The notes below the pieces were generated by a model, which saw nothing but the letters and a program-made list of their open reading frames with translations, had not been told where the DNA came from and did not search any database. The position numbers and the translations under genes were made by a program. Below, one piece after another: positions 1-12,800 of a stretch of DNA of 64,000 nt (position 1 is the stretch's first letter; every line of letters begins with the position of its first letter). The stretch comes from Gibbula magus. Lineage: Eukaryota > Mollusca > Gastropoda > Trochida > Trochidae. Location of the stretch: assembly GCA_936450465.1 (NCBI GenBank), contig OW388296.1, forward strand, positions 33,425,875 to 33,489,874, written 5' to 3'.

Positions 1-2408
1 ATAGCCTCGCTGTCAAGTAATGTAGTTTGTGGTCTTCTTTGACTTTGAATAATTACCGTGTTTTTCGGCCAAACTGTCTGTGCGACTCTCTGTAAGAGTG
101 AATATAGATTTAAAAGTAAGACAGATAGAGGAAATCCGAAATAACCATTCGATTGAACACAAGGTAATGAACATCTCAGCCAAGTTTGGTCCTGTAATAT
201 GCAGTTTGAAGAAAGTTATTAGCCTCGCTGTCAAGTAATGTAGTTTGTGGTCTTCTTTGACTTAGAATAATTTCCGTGTTTTTCGGCCAAACTGTCTGTG
301 CGACTCTCTGTAAGAGTGAATATAGATTAAAAAGTAAGACAGATAGAGGAAATCCGAAATAACCATTCGATTGAACACAAGGTAATGAACATCTCAGCCA
401 AGTTTGGTCCTGAAATATGCAGTTTGAAGAAAGTTATTAGCCTCGCTGTCAAGTAATGTAGTTTGTTGTCTTCTTTGACTTTGAATAATTACCGTGTTTT
501 TCGGCCAAACTGTCTGTGCGACTCTCTGTAAGAGTGAATATAGATTAAAAAGTGAGACAGATAGAGGAAATCCGAAATAACCATTCGATAGAACACAAGG
601 TAATGAACATCTCAGCCAGGTTTGGTCCTGAATATGCAGTTTGAAGAAAGTAAATAGCCTCGCTGTCAAGTAATGTAGTTTGTGGTCTTCTTTGACTTAG
701 AATAATTTCCGTGTTTTTCGGCCAAATTGGCTATGCGACTCTCTGTAATAGAGAATATAGATTAAAAGTAAGACAGATAGAGGAATTCCGAAATAATCAT
801 TCGATAGAACGCAAGGTTCTGAACATCTCAGCCAAGTTTGGTCCTGAAATATGCAGTTTGAAGAAAGTTATTGGCCTCGCTGTCAAGTAATGTAGTTTGT
901 GGTCTTCTTTGACTTAGAATAATTTCCGTGTTTTTCGGCCAAACTGTCTGTGCGACTCTCTGTAAGAGTGAATATAGATTTAAAAGTAAGACAGATAGAG
1001 GAAATCCGAAATAACCATTCGATAGAACACAAGGTAAAGAACATCTCAGCCAAGTTTGGTCCTGAAATATGCAGTTTGAAGAAAGTTATTAGCCTCGCTG
1101 TCAAGTAATGTAGTTTGTGGTCTTCTTTGACTTAGAATAATGTCCGTGTTTTTCGGCCAAACTGTCTGTGCGACTCTCTGTAAGAATGAATATAGATTTA
1201 AAAGTAAGACAGATAGAGGAAATCCGAAATAACCATTCGATTGAACACAAGGTAATGAACATCTCAGCCAAGTTTGGTCCTGAAATATGAAGTTTGAAGA
1301 AAGTTATTAGCCTCGCTGTCAAGTAATGTAGTTTGTGGTCTTCTTTGACTTAGAATAATTTCCGTGTTTTTGGACCAAATTGGCTATGCGACTCTCTGTA
1401 AGAGTGAATATAGATTAAAAAGTAAGACAGATAGAGGAAATCCGAAATAACCATTCGATAGAACACAAGGTAATGAACATCTCAGCCAAGTTTGGTCCTG
1501 AAATATGCAGTTTGAAGAAAGTTATTAGCCTCGCTGTCAAGTAATGTAGTTTGTGGTCTTCTTTGACTTAGAATAATGTCCGTGTTTTTCGGCCAAACTG
1601 TCTGTGCGACTCTCTGTAAGAATGAATATAGATTTAAAAGTAAGACAGATAGAGGAAATCCGAAATAACCATTCGATTGAACACAAGGTAATGAACATCT
1701 CAGCCAAGTTTGGTCCTGAAATATGCAGTTTGAAGAAAGTTATTATCCTCGCTGTCAAGTAATGTAGTTTGTGGTCTTCTTTGACTTAGAATAATGTCCG
1801 TGTTTTTCGGCCAAACTGTCTGTGCGACTCTCTGTAAGAATGAATATAGATTTAAAAGTAAGACAGATAGAGGAAATCCGAAATAACCATTCGATTGAAC
1901 ACAAGGTAATGAACATCTCAGCCAAGTTTGGTCCTGAAATATGAAGTTTGAAGAAAGTTATTAGCCTCGCTGTCAAGTAATGTAGTTTGTGGTCTTCTTT
2001 GACTTAGAATAATTTCCGTGTTTTTGGACCAAATTGGCTATGCGACTCTCTGTAAGAGTGAATATAGATTAAAAAGTAAGACAGATAGAGGAAATCCGAA
2101 ATAACCATTCGATAGAACACAAGGTAATGAACATCTCAGCCAAGTTTGGTCCTGAAATATGCAGTTTGAAGAAAGTTATTAGCCTCGCTGTCAAGTAATG
2201 TAGTTTGTGGTCTTCTTTGACTTAGAATAATTTCCGTGTTTTTCGGCCAAATTGTCTGTGCGACTCTCTGTAAGAGTGAATATAGATTAAAAAGTAAGAC
2301 AGATAGAGGAAATCCGAAATAACCATTCGATAGAACACAAGGTAATGAACATCTCAGCCAAGTTTGGTCCTGAAATATGCAGTTTGAAGAAAGTTATTAT
2401 CCTCGCTG

Positions 2409-3280
2409 TCAAGTAATGTAGTTTGTGGTCTTCTTTGACTTAGAATAATGTCCGTGTTTTTCGGCCAAACTGTCTGTGCGACTCTCTGTAAGAATGAATA
2501 TAGATTTAAAAGTAAGACAGATAGAGGAAATCCGAAATAACCATTCGATTGAACACAAGGTAATGAACATCTCAGCCAAGTTTGGTCCTGAAATATGCAG
2601 TTTGAAGAAAGTTATTGGCCTCGCTGTCAAGTAATGTAGTTTGTGGTCTTCTTTGACTTAGAATAATTTCCGTGTTTTTCGGCCAAACTGTCTGTGCGAC
2701 TCTCTGTAAGAGTGAATATAGATTTAAAAGTAAGACAGATAGAGGAAATCCGAAATAACCATTCGATAGAACACAAGGTAAAGAACATCTCAGCCAAGTT
2801 TGGTCCTGAAATATGCAGTTTGAAGAAAGTTATTAGCCTCGCTGTCAAGTAATGTAGTTTGTGGTCTTCTTTGACTTAGAATAATGTCCGTGTTTTTCGG
2901 CCAAACTGTCTGTGCGACTCTCTGTAAGAATGAATATAGATTTAAAAGTAAGACAGATAGAGGAAATCCGAAATAACCATTCGATTGAACACAAGGTAAT
3001 GAACATCTCAGCCAAGTTTGGTCCTGAAATATGCAGTTTGAAGAAAGTTATTGGCCTCGCTGTCAAGTAATGTAGTTTGTGGTCTTCTTTGACTTAGAAT
3101 AATTTCCGTGTTTTTCGGCCAAACTGTCTGTGCGACTCTCTGTAAGAGTGAATATAGATTTAAAAGTAAGACAGATAGAGGAAATCCGAAATAACCATTC
3201 GATAGAACACAAGGTAAAGAACATCTCAGCCAAGTTTGGTCCTGAAATATGCAGTTTGAAGAAAGTTATTAGCCTCGCTG
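2409..3280. repeat. Dimeric higher-order repeat (436 bp, two copies)
   Basis: Two consecutive 436-bp units, 2409-2844 and 2845-3280. Each consists of a D-type monomer followed by a monomer with TTTAAAAG, CGATAG and the AAGGTAAAGAAC variant. The TTATTGGCC variant at the monomer junction recurs once per unit. This is the smallest higher-order period seen here and indicates a recent two-monomer duplication. Confidence 0.75.
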
Positions 3281-3439
3281 TCAAGTAATGTAGTTTGTGG
3301 TCTTCTTTGACTTAGAATAATGTCCGTGTTTTTCGGCCAAACTGTCTGTGCGACTCTCTGTAAGAGTGAATATAGATTTAAAAGTAAGACAGATAGAGGA
3401 AATCCGAAATAACCATTCGATTGAACACAAGGTAATGAA

Positions 3440-6400
3440 CATCTCAGCCAAGTTTGGTCCTGAAATATGAAGTTTGAAGAAAGTTATTAGCCTCGCTGTC
3501 AAGTAATGTAGTTTGTGGTCTTCTTTGACTTAGAATAATTTCCGTGTTTTTCGGCCAAATTGTCTGTGCGACTCTCTGTAAGAGTGAATATAGATTAAAA
3601 AGTAAGACAGATAGAGGAAATCCGAAATAACCATTCGATAGAACACAAGGTAATGAACATCTCACCCAAGTTTGGTCCTGAAATATGCAGTTTGAAGAAA
3701 GTTATTAGCCTCGCTGTCAAATAATGTAGTTTGTGGTCTTCTTTGACTTAGAATAATTTCCGTGTTTTTCGGCCAAACTGTCTGTGCGACTCTCTGTAAG
3801 AGTGAATATAGATTAAAAAGTAAGACAGATAGAGGAAATCCGAAATAACCATTCGATAGAACACAAGGTAATGAACATCTCAGCCAAGTTTGGTCCTGAA
3901 ATATGCAGTTTGAAGAAAGTTATTAGCCTCGCTGTCAAGTAATGTAGTTTGTGGTCTTCTTTGACTTAGAATAATGTCCGTGTTTTTCGGCCAAACTGTC
4001 TGTGCGACTCTCTGTAAGAATGAATATAGATTTAAAAGTAAGACAGATAGAGGAAATCCGAAATAACCATTCGATTGAACACAAGGTAATGAACATCTCA
4101 GCCAAGTTTGGTCCTGAAATATGAAGTTTGAAGAAAGTTATTAGCCTCGCTGTCAAGTAATGTAGTTTGTGGTCTTCTTTGACTTAGAATAATGTCCGTG
4201 TTTTTCGGCCAAACTGTCTGTGCGACTCTCTGTAAGAATGAATATAGATTTAAAAGTAAGACAGATAGAGGAAATCCGAAATAACCATTCGATTGAACAC
4301 AAGGTAATGAACATCTCAGCCAAGTTTGGTCCTGAAATATGAAGTTTGAAGAAAGTTATTAGCCTCGCTGTCAAGTAATGTAGTTTGTGGTCTTCTTTGA
4401 CTTAGAATAATGTCCGTGTTTTTCGGCCAAACTGTCTGTGCGACTCTCTGTAAGAATGAATATAGATTTAAAAGTAAGACAGATAGAGGAAATCCGAAAT
4501 AACCATTCGATTGAACACAAGGTAATGAACATCTCAGCCAAGTTTGGTCCTGAAATATGAAGTTTGAAGAAAGTTATTAGCCTCGCTGTCAAGTAATGTA
4601 GTTTGTGGTCTTCTTTGACTTAGAATAATTTCCGTGTTTTTGGACCAAATTGGCTATGCGACTCTCTGTAAGAGTGAATATAGATTAAAAAGTAAGACAG
4701 ATAGAGGAAATCCGAAATAACCATTCGATAGAACACAAGGTAATGAACATCTCAGCCAAGTTTGGTCCTGAAATATGCAGTTTGAAGAAAGTTATTAGCC
4801 TCGCTGTCAAGTAATGTAGTTTGTGGTCTTCTTTGACTTAGAATAATTTCCGTGTTTTTCGGCCAAATTGTCTGTGCGACTCTCTGTAAGAGTGAATATA
4901 GATTAAAAAGTAAGACAGATAGAGGAAATCCGAAATAACCATTCGATAGAACACAAGGTAATGAACATCTCACCCAAGTTTGGTCCTGAAATATGCAGTT
5001 TGAAGAAAGTTATTAGCCTCGCTGTCAAATAATGTAGTTTGTGGTCTTCTTTGACTTAGAATAATTTCCGTGTTTTTCGGCCAAATTGGCTATGCGACTC
5101 TCTGTAATAGAGAATATAGATTAAAAGTAAGACAGATAGAGGAATTCCGAAATAATCATTCGATAGAACGCAAGGTTCTGAACATCTCAGCCAAGTTTGG
5201 TCCTGAAATATGCAGTTTGAAGAAAGTTATTGGCCTCGCTGTCAAGTAATGTAGTTTGTGGTCTTCTTTGACTTAGAATAATTTCCGTGTTTTTCGGCCA
5301 AACTGTCTGTGCGACTCTCTGTAAGAGTGAATATAGATTTAAAAGTAAGACAGATAGAGGAAATCCGAAATAACCATTAGATAGAACACAAGGTAAAGAA
5401 CATCTCAGCCAAGTTTGGTCCTGAAATATGCAGTTTGAAGAAAGTTATTAGCCTCGCTGTCAAGTAATGTAGTTTGTGGTCTTCTTTGACTTAGAATAAT
5501 GTCCGTGTTTTTCGGCCAAACTGTCTGTGCGACTCTCTGTAAGAATGAATATAGATTTAAAAGTAAGACAGATAGAGGAAATCCGAAATAACCATTCGAT
5601 TGAACACAAGGTAATGAACATCTCAGCCAAGTTTGGTCCTGAAATATGAAGTTTGAAGAAAGTTATTAGCCTCGCTGTCAAGTAATGTAGTTTGTGGTCT
5701 TCTTTGACTTAGAATAATGTCCGTGTTTTTCGGCCAAACTGTCTGTGCGACTCTCTGTAAGAATGAATATAGATTTAAAAGTAAGACAGATAGAGGAAAT
5801 CCGAAATAACCATTCGATTGAACACAAGGTAATGAACATCTCAGCCAAGTTTGGTCCTGAAATATGAAGTTTGAAGAAAGTTATTAGCCTCGCTGTCAAG
5901 TAATGTAGTTTGTGGTCTTCTTTGACTTAGAATAATTTCCGTGTTTTTGGACCAAATTGGCTATGCGACTCTCTGTAAGAGTGAATATAGATTAAAAAGT
6001 AAGACAGATAGAGGAAATCCGAAATAACCATTCGATAGAACACAAGGTAATGAACATCTCAGCCAAGTTTGGTCCTGAAATATGCAGTTTGAAGAAAGTT
6101 ATTAGCCTCGCTGTCAAGTAATGTAGTTTGTGGTCTTCTTTGACTTAGAATAATTTCCGTGTTTTTCGGCCAAATTGTCTGTGCGACTCTCTGTAAGAGT
6201 GAATATAGATTAAAAAGTAAGACAGATAGAGGAAATCCGAAATAACCATTCGATAGAACACAAGGTAATGAACATCTCACCCAAGTTTGGTCCTGAAATA
6301 TGCAGTTTGAAGAAAGTTATTAGCCTCGCTGTCAAATAATGTAGTTTGTGGTCTTCTTTGACTTAGAATAATTTCCGTGTTTTTCGGCCAAATTGGCTAT

Positions 6401-6766
6401 GCGACTCTCTGTAATAGAGAATATAGATTAAAAGTAAGACAGATAGAGGAATTCCGAAATAATCATTCGATAGAACGCAAGGTTCTGAACATCTCAGCCA
6501 AGTTTGGTCCTGAAATATGCAGTTTGAAGAAAGTTATTGGCCTCGCTGTCAAGTAATGTAGTTTGTGGTCTTCTTTGACTTAGAATAATTTCCGTGTTTT
6601 TCGGCCAAACTGTCTGTGCGACTCTCTGTAAGAGTGAATATAGATTTAAAAGTAAGACAGATAGAGGAAATCCGAAATAACCATTAGATAGAACACAAGG
6701 TAAAGAACATCTCAGCCAAGTTTGGTCCTGAAATATGCAGTTTGAAGAAAGTTATTAGCCTCGCTG
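3440..6766. repeat. Hexameric higher-order repeat (about 1,307 bp)
   Basis: Rare variants recur at six-monomer spacing. CTCACCCAAG (for CTCAGCC) occurs near 3663, 4971 and 6278. The CCATTAGATAG variant occurs near 5377 and 6684. The TAATAGAGAAT monomer occurs near 5106 and 6413. Units 4153-5459 and 5460-6766 are clear copies. The period is 1,307 rather than 1,308 because one monomer per unit has lost one A (GATTAAAAGTAAG) and is 217 bp. Confidence 0.85.
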
Positions 6767-6984
6767 TCAAGTAATGTAGTTTGTGGTCTTCTTTGACTCA
6801 GAATAATTTCCGTGTTTTTCGGCCAAACTGTCTGTGCGACTCTCTGTAAGAGTGAATATAGATTTAAAAGTAAGACAGATAGAGGAAATCCGAAATAACC
6901 ATTCGATAGAACACAAGGTAAAGAACATCTCAGCCAAGTTTGGTCCTGAAATATGCAGTTTGAAGAAAGTTATTAGCCTCGCTG

Positions 6985-8292
6985 TCAAGTAATGTAGTTT
7001 GTGGTCTTCTTTGACTTAGAATAATGTCCGTGTTTTTCGGCCAAACTGTCTGTGCGACTCTCTGTAAGAATGAATATAGATTTAAAAGTAAGACAGATAG
7101 AGGAAATCCGAAATAACCATTCGATTGAACACAAGGTAATGAACATCTCAGCCAAGTTTGGTCCTGAAATATGAAGTTTGAAGAAAGTTATTAGCCTCGC
7201 TGTCAAGTAATGTAGTTTGTGGTCTTCTTTGACTTAGAATAATTTCCGTGTTTTTGGACCAAATTGGCTATGCGACTCTCTGTAAGAGTGAATATAGATT
7301 AAAAAGTAAGACAGATAGAGGAAATCCGAAATAACCATTCGATAGAACACAAGGTAATGAACATCTCAGCCAAGTTTGGTCCTGAAATATGCAGTTTGAA
7401 GAAAGTTATTAGCCTCGCTGTCAAGTAATGTAGTTTGTGGTCTTCTTTGACTTAGAATAATTTCCGTGTTTTTCGGCCAAATTGTCTGTGCGACTCTCTG
7501 TAAGAGTGAATATAGATTAAAAAGTAAGACAGATAGAGGAAATCCGAAATAACCATTCGATAGAACACAAGGTAATGAACATCTCAGCCAAGTTTGGTCC
7601 TGAAATATGCAGTTTGAAGAAAGTTATTAGCCTCGCTGTCAAATAATGTAGTTTGTGGTCTTCTTTGACTTAGAATAATGTCCGTGTTTTTCGGCCAAAC
7701 TGTCTGTGCGACTCTCTGTAAGAATGAATATAGATTTAAAAGTAAGACAGATAGAGGAAATCCGAAATAACCATTCGATTGAACACAAGGTAATGAACAT
7801 CTCAGCCAAGTTTGGTCCTGAAATATGAAGTTTGAAGAAAGTTATTAGCCTCGCTGTCAAGTAATGTAGTTTGTGGTCTTCTTTGACTTAGAATAATTTC
7901 CGTGTTTTTGGACCAAATTGGCTATGCGACTCTCTGTAAGAGTGAATATAGATTAAAAAGTAAGACAGATAGAGGAAATCCGAAATAACCATTCGATAGA
8001 ACACAAGGTAATGAACATCTCAGCCAAGTTTGGTCCTGAAATATGCAGTTTGAAGAAAGTTATTAGCCTCGCTGTCAAGTAATGTAGTTTGTGGTCTTCT
8101 TTGACTTAGAATAATTTCCGTGTTTTTCGGCCAAATTGTCTGTGCGACTCTCTGTAAGAGTGAATATAGATTAAAAAGTAAGACAGATAGAGGAAATCCG
8201 AAATAACCATTCGATAGAACACAAGGTAATGAACATCTCAGCCAAGTTTGGTCCTGAAATATGCAGTTTGAAGAAAGTTATTAGCCTCGCTG
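6985..8292. repeat. Trimeric higher-order repeat (654 bp, two copies)
   Basis: Units 6985-7638 and 7639-8292 each run D-type, C-type, then a monomer with CCAAATTGTCTG followed by the TCAAATAATG variant. The order and private variants match between the two units. The same three-monomer motif, in part, is seen again around 8940-9390 and 10910-11350. Confidence 0.8.
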
Positions 8293-9819
8293 TCAAATAA
8301 TGTAGTTTGTGGTCTTCTTTGACTTAGAATAATGTCCGTGTTTTTCGGCCAAACTGTCTGTGCGACTCTCTGTAAGAGTGAATATAGATTAAAAAGTAAG
8401 ACAGATAGAGGAAATCCGAAATAACCATTCGATAGAACACAAGGTAATGAACATCTCAGCTAAGTTTGGTCCTGAAATATGCAGTTTGAAGAAAGTTATT
8501 AGCCTCGCTGTCAAGTAATGTAGTTTGTGGTCTTCTTTGACTTAGAATAATGTCCGTGTTTTTCGGCCAAACTGTCTGTGCGACTCTCTGTAAGAATGAA
8601 TATAGATTTAAAAGTAAGACAGATAGAGGAAATCCGAAATAACCATTCGATTGAACACGAGGTAATGAACATCTCAGCCAAGTTTGGTCCTGAAATATGC
8701 AGTTTGAAGAAAGTTATTAGCCTCGCTGTCAAGTAATGTAGTTTGTGGTCTTCTTTGTCTTAGAATAATTTCCGTGTTTTTGGAAAAAAATTGGCTATGC
8801 GACTCTCTGTAAGAGTGAATATAGATTAAAAAGTAAGACAGATAGAGGAAATCCGAAATAACCATTCGATAGAACACAAGGTAATGAACATCTCAGCCAA
8901 GTTTGGTCCTGAAATATGCAGTTTGAAGAAAGTTATTAGCCTCGCTGTCAAGTAATGTAGTTTGTGGTCTTCTTTGACTTAGAATAATTTCCGTGTTTTT
9001 GGACCAAATTGGCTATGCGACTCTCTGTAAGAGTGAATATAGATTAAAAAGTAAGACAGATAGAGGAAATCCGAAATAACCATTCGATAGAACACAAGGT
9101 AATGAACATCTCAGCCAAGTTTGGTCCTGAAATATGCAGTTTGAAGAAAGTTATTAGCCTCGCTGTCAAGTAATGTAGTTTGTGGTCTTCTTTGACTTAG
9201 AATAATTTCCGTGTTTTTCGGCCAAATTGTCTGTGCGACTCTCTGTAAGAGTGAATATAGATTAAAAAGTAAGACAGATAGAGGAAATCCGAAATAACCA
9301 TTCGATAGAACACAAGGTAATGAACATCTCAGCCAAGTTTGGTCCTGAAATATGCAGTTTGAAGAAAGTTATTAGCCTCGCTGTCAAATAATGTAGTTTG
9401 TGGTCTTCTTTGACTTAGAATAATGTCCGTGTTTTTCGGCCAAACTGTCTGTGCGACTCTCTGTAAGAGTGAATATAGATTAAAAAGTAAGACAGATAGA
9501 GGAAATCCGAAATAACCATTCGATAGAACACAAGGTAATGAACATCTCAGCCAAGTTTGGTCCTGAAATATGCAGTTTGAAGAAAGTTATTAGCCTCGCT
9601 GTCAAGTAATGTAGTTTGTGGTCTTCTTTGACTTAGAATAATGTCCGTGTTTTTCGGCCAAACTGTCTGTGCGACTCTCTGTAAGAATGAATATAGATTT
9701 AAAAGTAAGACAGATAGAGGAAATCCGAAATAACCATTCGATTGAACACAAGGTAATGAACATCTCAGCCAAGTTTGGTCCTGAAATATGCAGTTTGAAG
9801 AAAGTTATTGGCCTCGCTG

Positions 9820-12800
9820 TCAAGTAATGTAGTTTGTGGTCTTCTTTGACTTAGAATAATTTCCGTGTTTTTCGGCCAAACTGTCTGTGCGACTCTCTGT
9901 AAGAATGAATATAGATTTAAAAGTAAGACAGATAGAGGAAATCCGAAATAACCATTCGATTGAACACAAGGTAATGAACATCTCAGCCAAGTTTGGTCCT
10001 GAAATATGCAGTTTGAAGAAAATTATTAGCCTCGCTGTCAAGTAATGTAGTTTGTGGTCTTCTTTGTCTTAGAATAATTTCCGTGTTTTTGGACAAAAAT
10101 TGGCTATGCGACTCTCTGTAAGAGTGAATATAGATTAAAAAGTAAGACAGATAGAGGAAATCCGAAATAACCATTCGATAGAACACAAGGTAATGAACAT
10201 CTCAGCCAAGTTTGGTCTTGAAATATGCAGTTTGAAGAAAGTTATTAGCCTCGCTGTCAAGTAATGTAGTTTGTGGTCTTCTTTGACATAGAATAATTTC
10301 CGTGTTTTTCGGCCAAACTGTCTGTGCGACTCTCTGTAAGAGTGAATATAGATTAAAAAGTAAGACAGATAGAGGAAATCCGAAATAACCATTCGATAGA
10401 ACACAAGGTAATGAACATCTCAGCCAAGTTTGGTCCTGAAATATGCAGTTTGAAGAAAGTTATTAGCCTCGCTGTCAAGTAATGTAGTTTGTGGTCTTCT
10501 TTGACTTAGAATAATTTCCGTGTTTTTCGGCCAAACTGTCTGTGCGACTCTCTGTAAGAGTGAATATAGATTAAAAAGTAAGACAGATAGAGGAAATCCG
10601 AAATAACCATTCGATAGAACACAAAGCAATGAACATCTCAGCCAAGTTTGGTCCTGAAATATGCAGTTTGAAGAAAGTTATTAGCCTCGCTGTCAAGTAA
10701 TGTAGTTTGTGGTCTTCTTTGACTTAGAATAATTTCCGCGTTATTGGACCAAATTGGCTATGCGACTCTCTGTAAGAGTGAATATAGATTAAAAAGTAAG
10801 ACAGATAGAGGAAATCCGAAATAACCTTTCGATAGAACACAAGGTAATGAACATCTCAGCCAAGTTTGGTCCTGAAATATGCAGTTTGAAGAAAGTTATT
10901 AGCCTCGCTGTCAAGTAATGTAGTTTGTGGTCTTCTTTGACTTAGAATAATTTCCGTGTTTTTGGACCAAATTGGCTATGCGACTCTCTGTAAGAGTGAA
11001 TATAGATTAAAAAGTAAGACAGATAGAGGAAATCCGAAATAACCATTCGATAGAACACAAGGTAATGAACATCTCAGCCAAGTTTGGTCCTGAAATATGC
11101 AGTTTGAAGAAAGTTATTAGCCTCGCTGTCAAGTAATGTAGTTTGTGGTCTTCTTTGACTTAGAATAATTTCCGTGTTTTTCGGCCAAATTGTCTGTGCG
11201 ACTCTCTGTAAGAGTGAATATAGATTAAAAAGTAAGACAGATAGAGGAAATCCGAAATAACCATTCGATAGAACACAAGGTAATGAACATCTCAGCCAAG
11301 TTTGGTCCTGAAATATGCAGTTTGAAGAAAGTTATTAGCCTCGCTGTCAAATAATGTAGTTTGTGGTCTTCTTTGACTTAGAATAATGTCCGTGTTTTTC
11401 GGCCAAACTGTCTGTGCGACTCTCTGTAAGAGTGAATATAGATTAAAAAGTAAGACAGATAGAGGAAATCCGAAATAACCATTCGATAGAACACAAGGTA
11501 ATGAACATCTCAGCCAAGTTTGGTCCTGAAATATGCAGTTTGAAGAAAGTTATTAGCCTCGCTGTCAAGTAATGTAGTTTGTGGTCTTCTTTGACTTAGA
11601 ATAATGTCCGTGTTTTTCGGCCAAACTGTCTGTGCGACTCTCTGTAAGAATGAATATAGATTTAAAAGTAAGACAGATAGAGGAAATCCGAAATAACCAT
11701 TCGATTGAACACAAGGTAATGAACATCTCAGCCAAGTTTGGTCCTGAAATATGCAGTTTGAAGAAAATTATTAGCCTCGCTGTCAAGTAATGTAGTTTGT
11801 GGTCTTCTTTGTCTTAGAATAATTTCCGTGTTTTTGGACAAAAATTGGCTATGCGACTCTCTGTAAGAGTGAATATAGATTAAAAAGTAAGACAGATAGA
11901 GGAAATCCGAAATAACCATTCGATAGAACACAAGGTAATGAACATCTCAGCCAAGTTTGGTCTTGAAATATGCAGTTTGAAGAAAGTTATTAGCCTCGCT
12001 GTCAAGTAATGTAGTTTGTGGTCTTCTTTGACATAGAATAATTTCCGTGTTTTTCGGCCAAACTGTCTGTGCGACTCTCTGTAAGAGTGAATATAGATTA
12101 AAAAGTAAGACAGATAGAGGAAATCCGAAATAACCATTCGATAGAACACAAGGTAATGAACATCTCAGCCAAGTTTGGTCCTGAAATATGCAGTTTGAAG
12201 AAAGTTATTAGCCTCGCTGTCAAGTAATGTAGTTTGTGGTCTTCTTTGACTTAGAATAATTTCCGTGTTTTTCGGCCAAACTGTCTGTGCGACTCTCTGA
12301 AAGAGTGAATATAGATTAAAAAGTAAGACAGATAGAGGAAATCCGAAATAACCATTCGATAGAACACAAAGTAATGAACATCTCAGCCAAGTTTGGTCCT
12401 GAAATATGCAGTTTGAAGAAAGTTATTAGCCTCGCTGTCAAGTAATGTAGTTTGTGGTCTTCTTTGACTTAGAATAATTTCCGCGTTATTGGACCAAATT
12501 GGCTATGCGACTCTCTGTAAGAGTGAATATAGATTAAAAAGTAAGACAGATAGAGGAAATCCGAAATAACCTTTCGATAGAACACAAGGTAATGAACATC
12601 TCAGCCAAGTTTGGTCCTGAAATATGCAGTTTGAAGAAAGTTATTAGCCTCGCTGTCAAGTAATGTAGTTTGTGGTCTTCTTTGACTTAGAATAATGTCC
12701 GTGTTTTTCGGCCAAACTGTCTGTGCGACTCTCTGTAAGAATGAATATAGATTTAAAAGTAAGACAGATAGAGGAAATCCGAAATAACCATTCGATAGAA

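Noticed and set aside
883..1100. CENP-B box in the A-type cassette (TTTCGGCCAAACTGTCTG)
   Set aside because: It matches the TTCG and the following A of the core but only one base of CGGG, and B and C monomers lose the TTCG as well. Too weak to call.
883..1322. Recurrent 73-aa antisense open frames (beginning TARLITFFKLHI), about 60 copies across the window
   Set aside because: They start at TTG (complement of CAA), not ATG. 218 is not a multiple of three, so the frame shifts each monomer. A single T/A difference at monomer 108 closes the frame in most copies, and there is no sign of a conserved protein. Satellite artefact.
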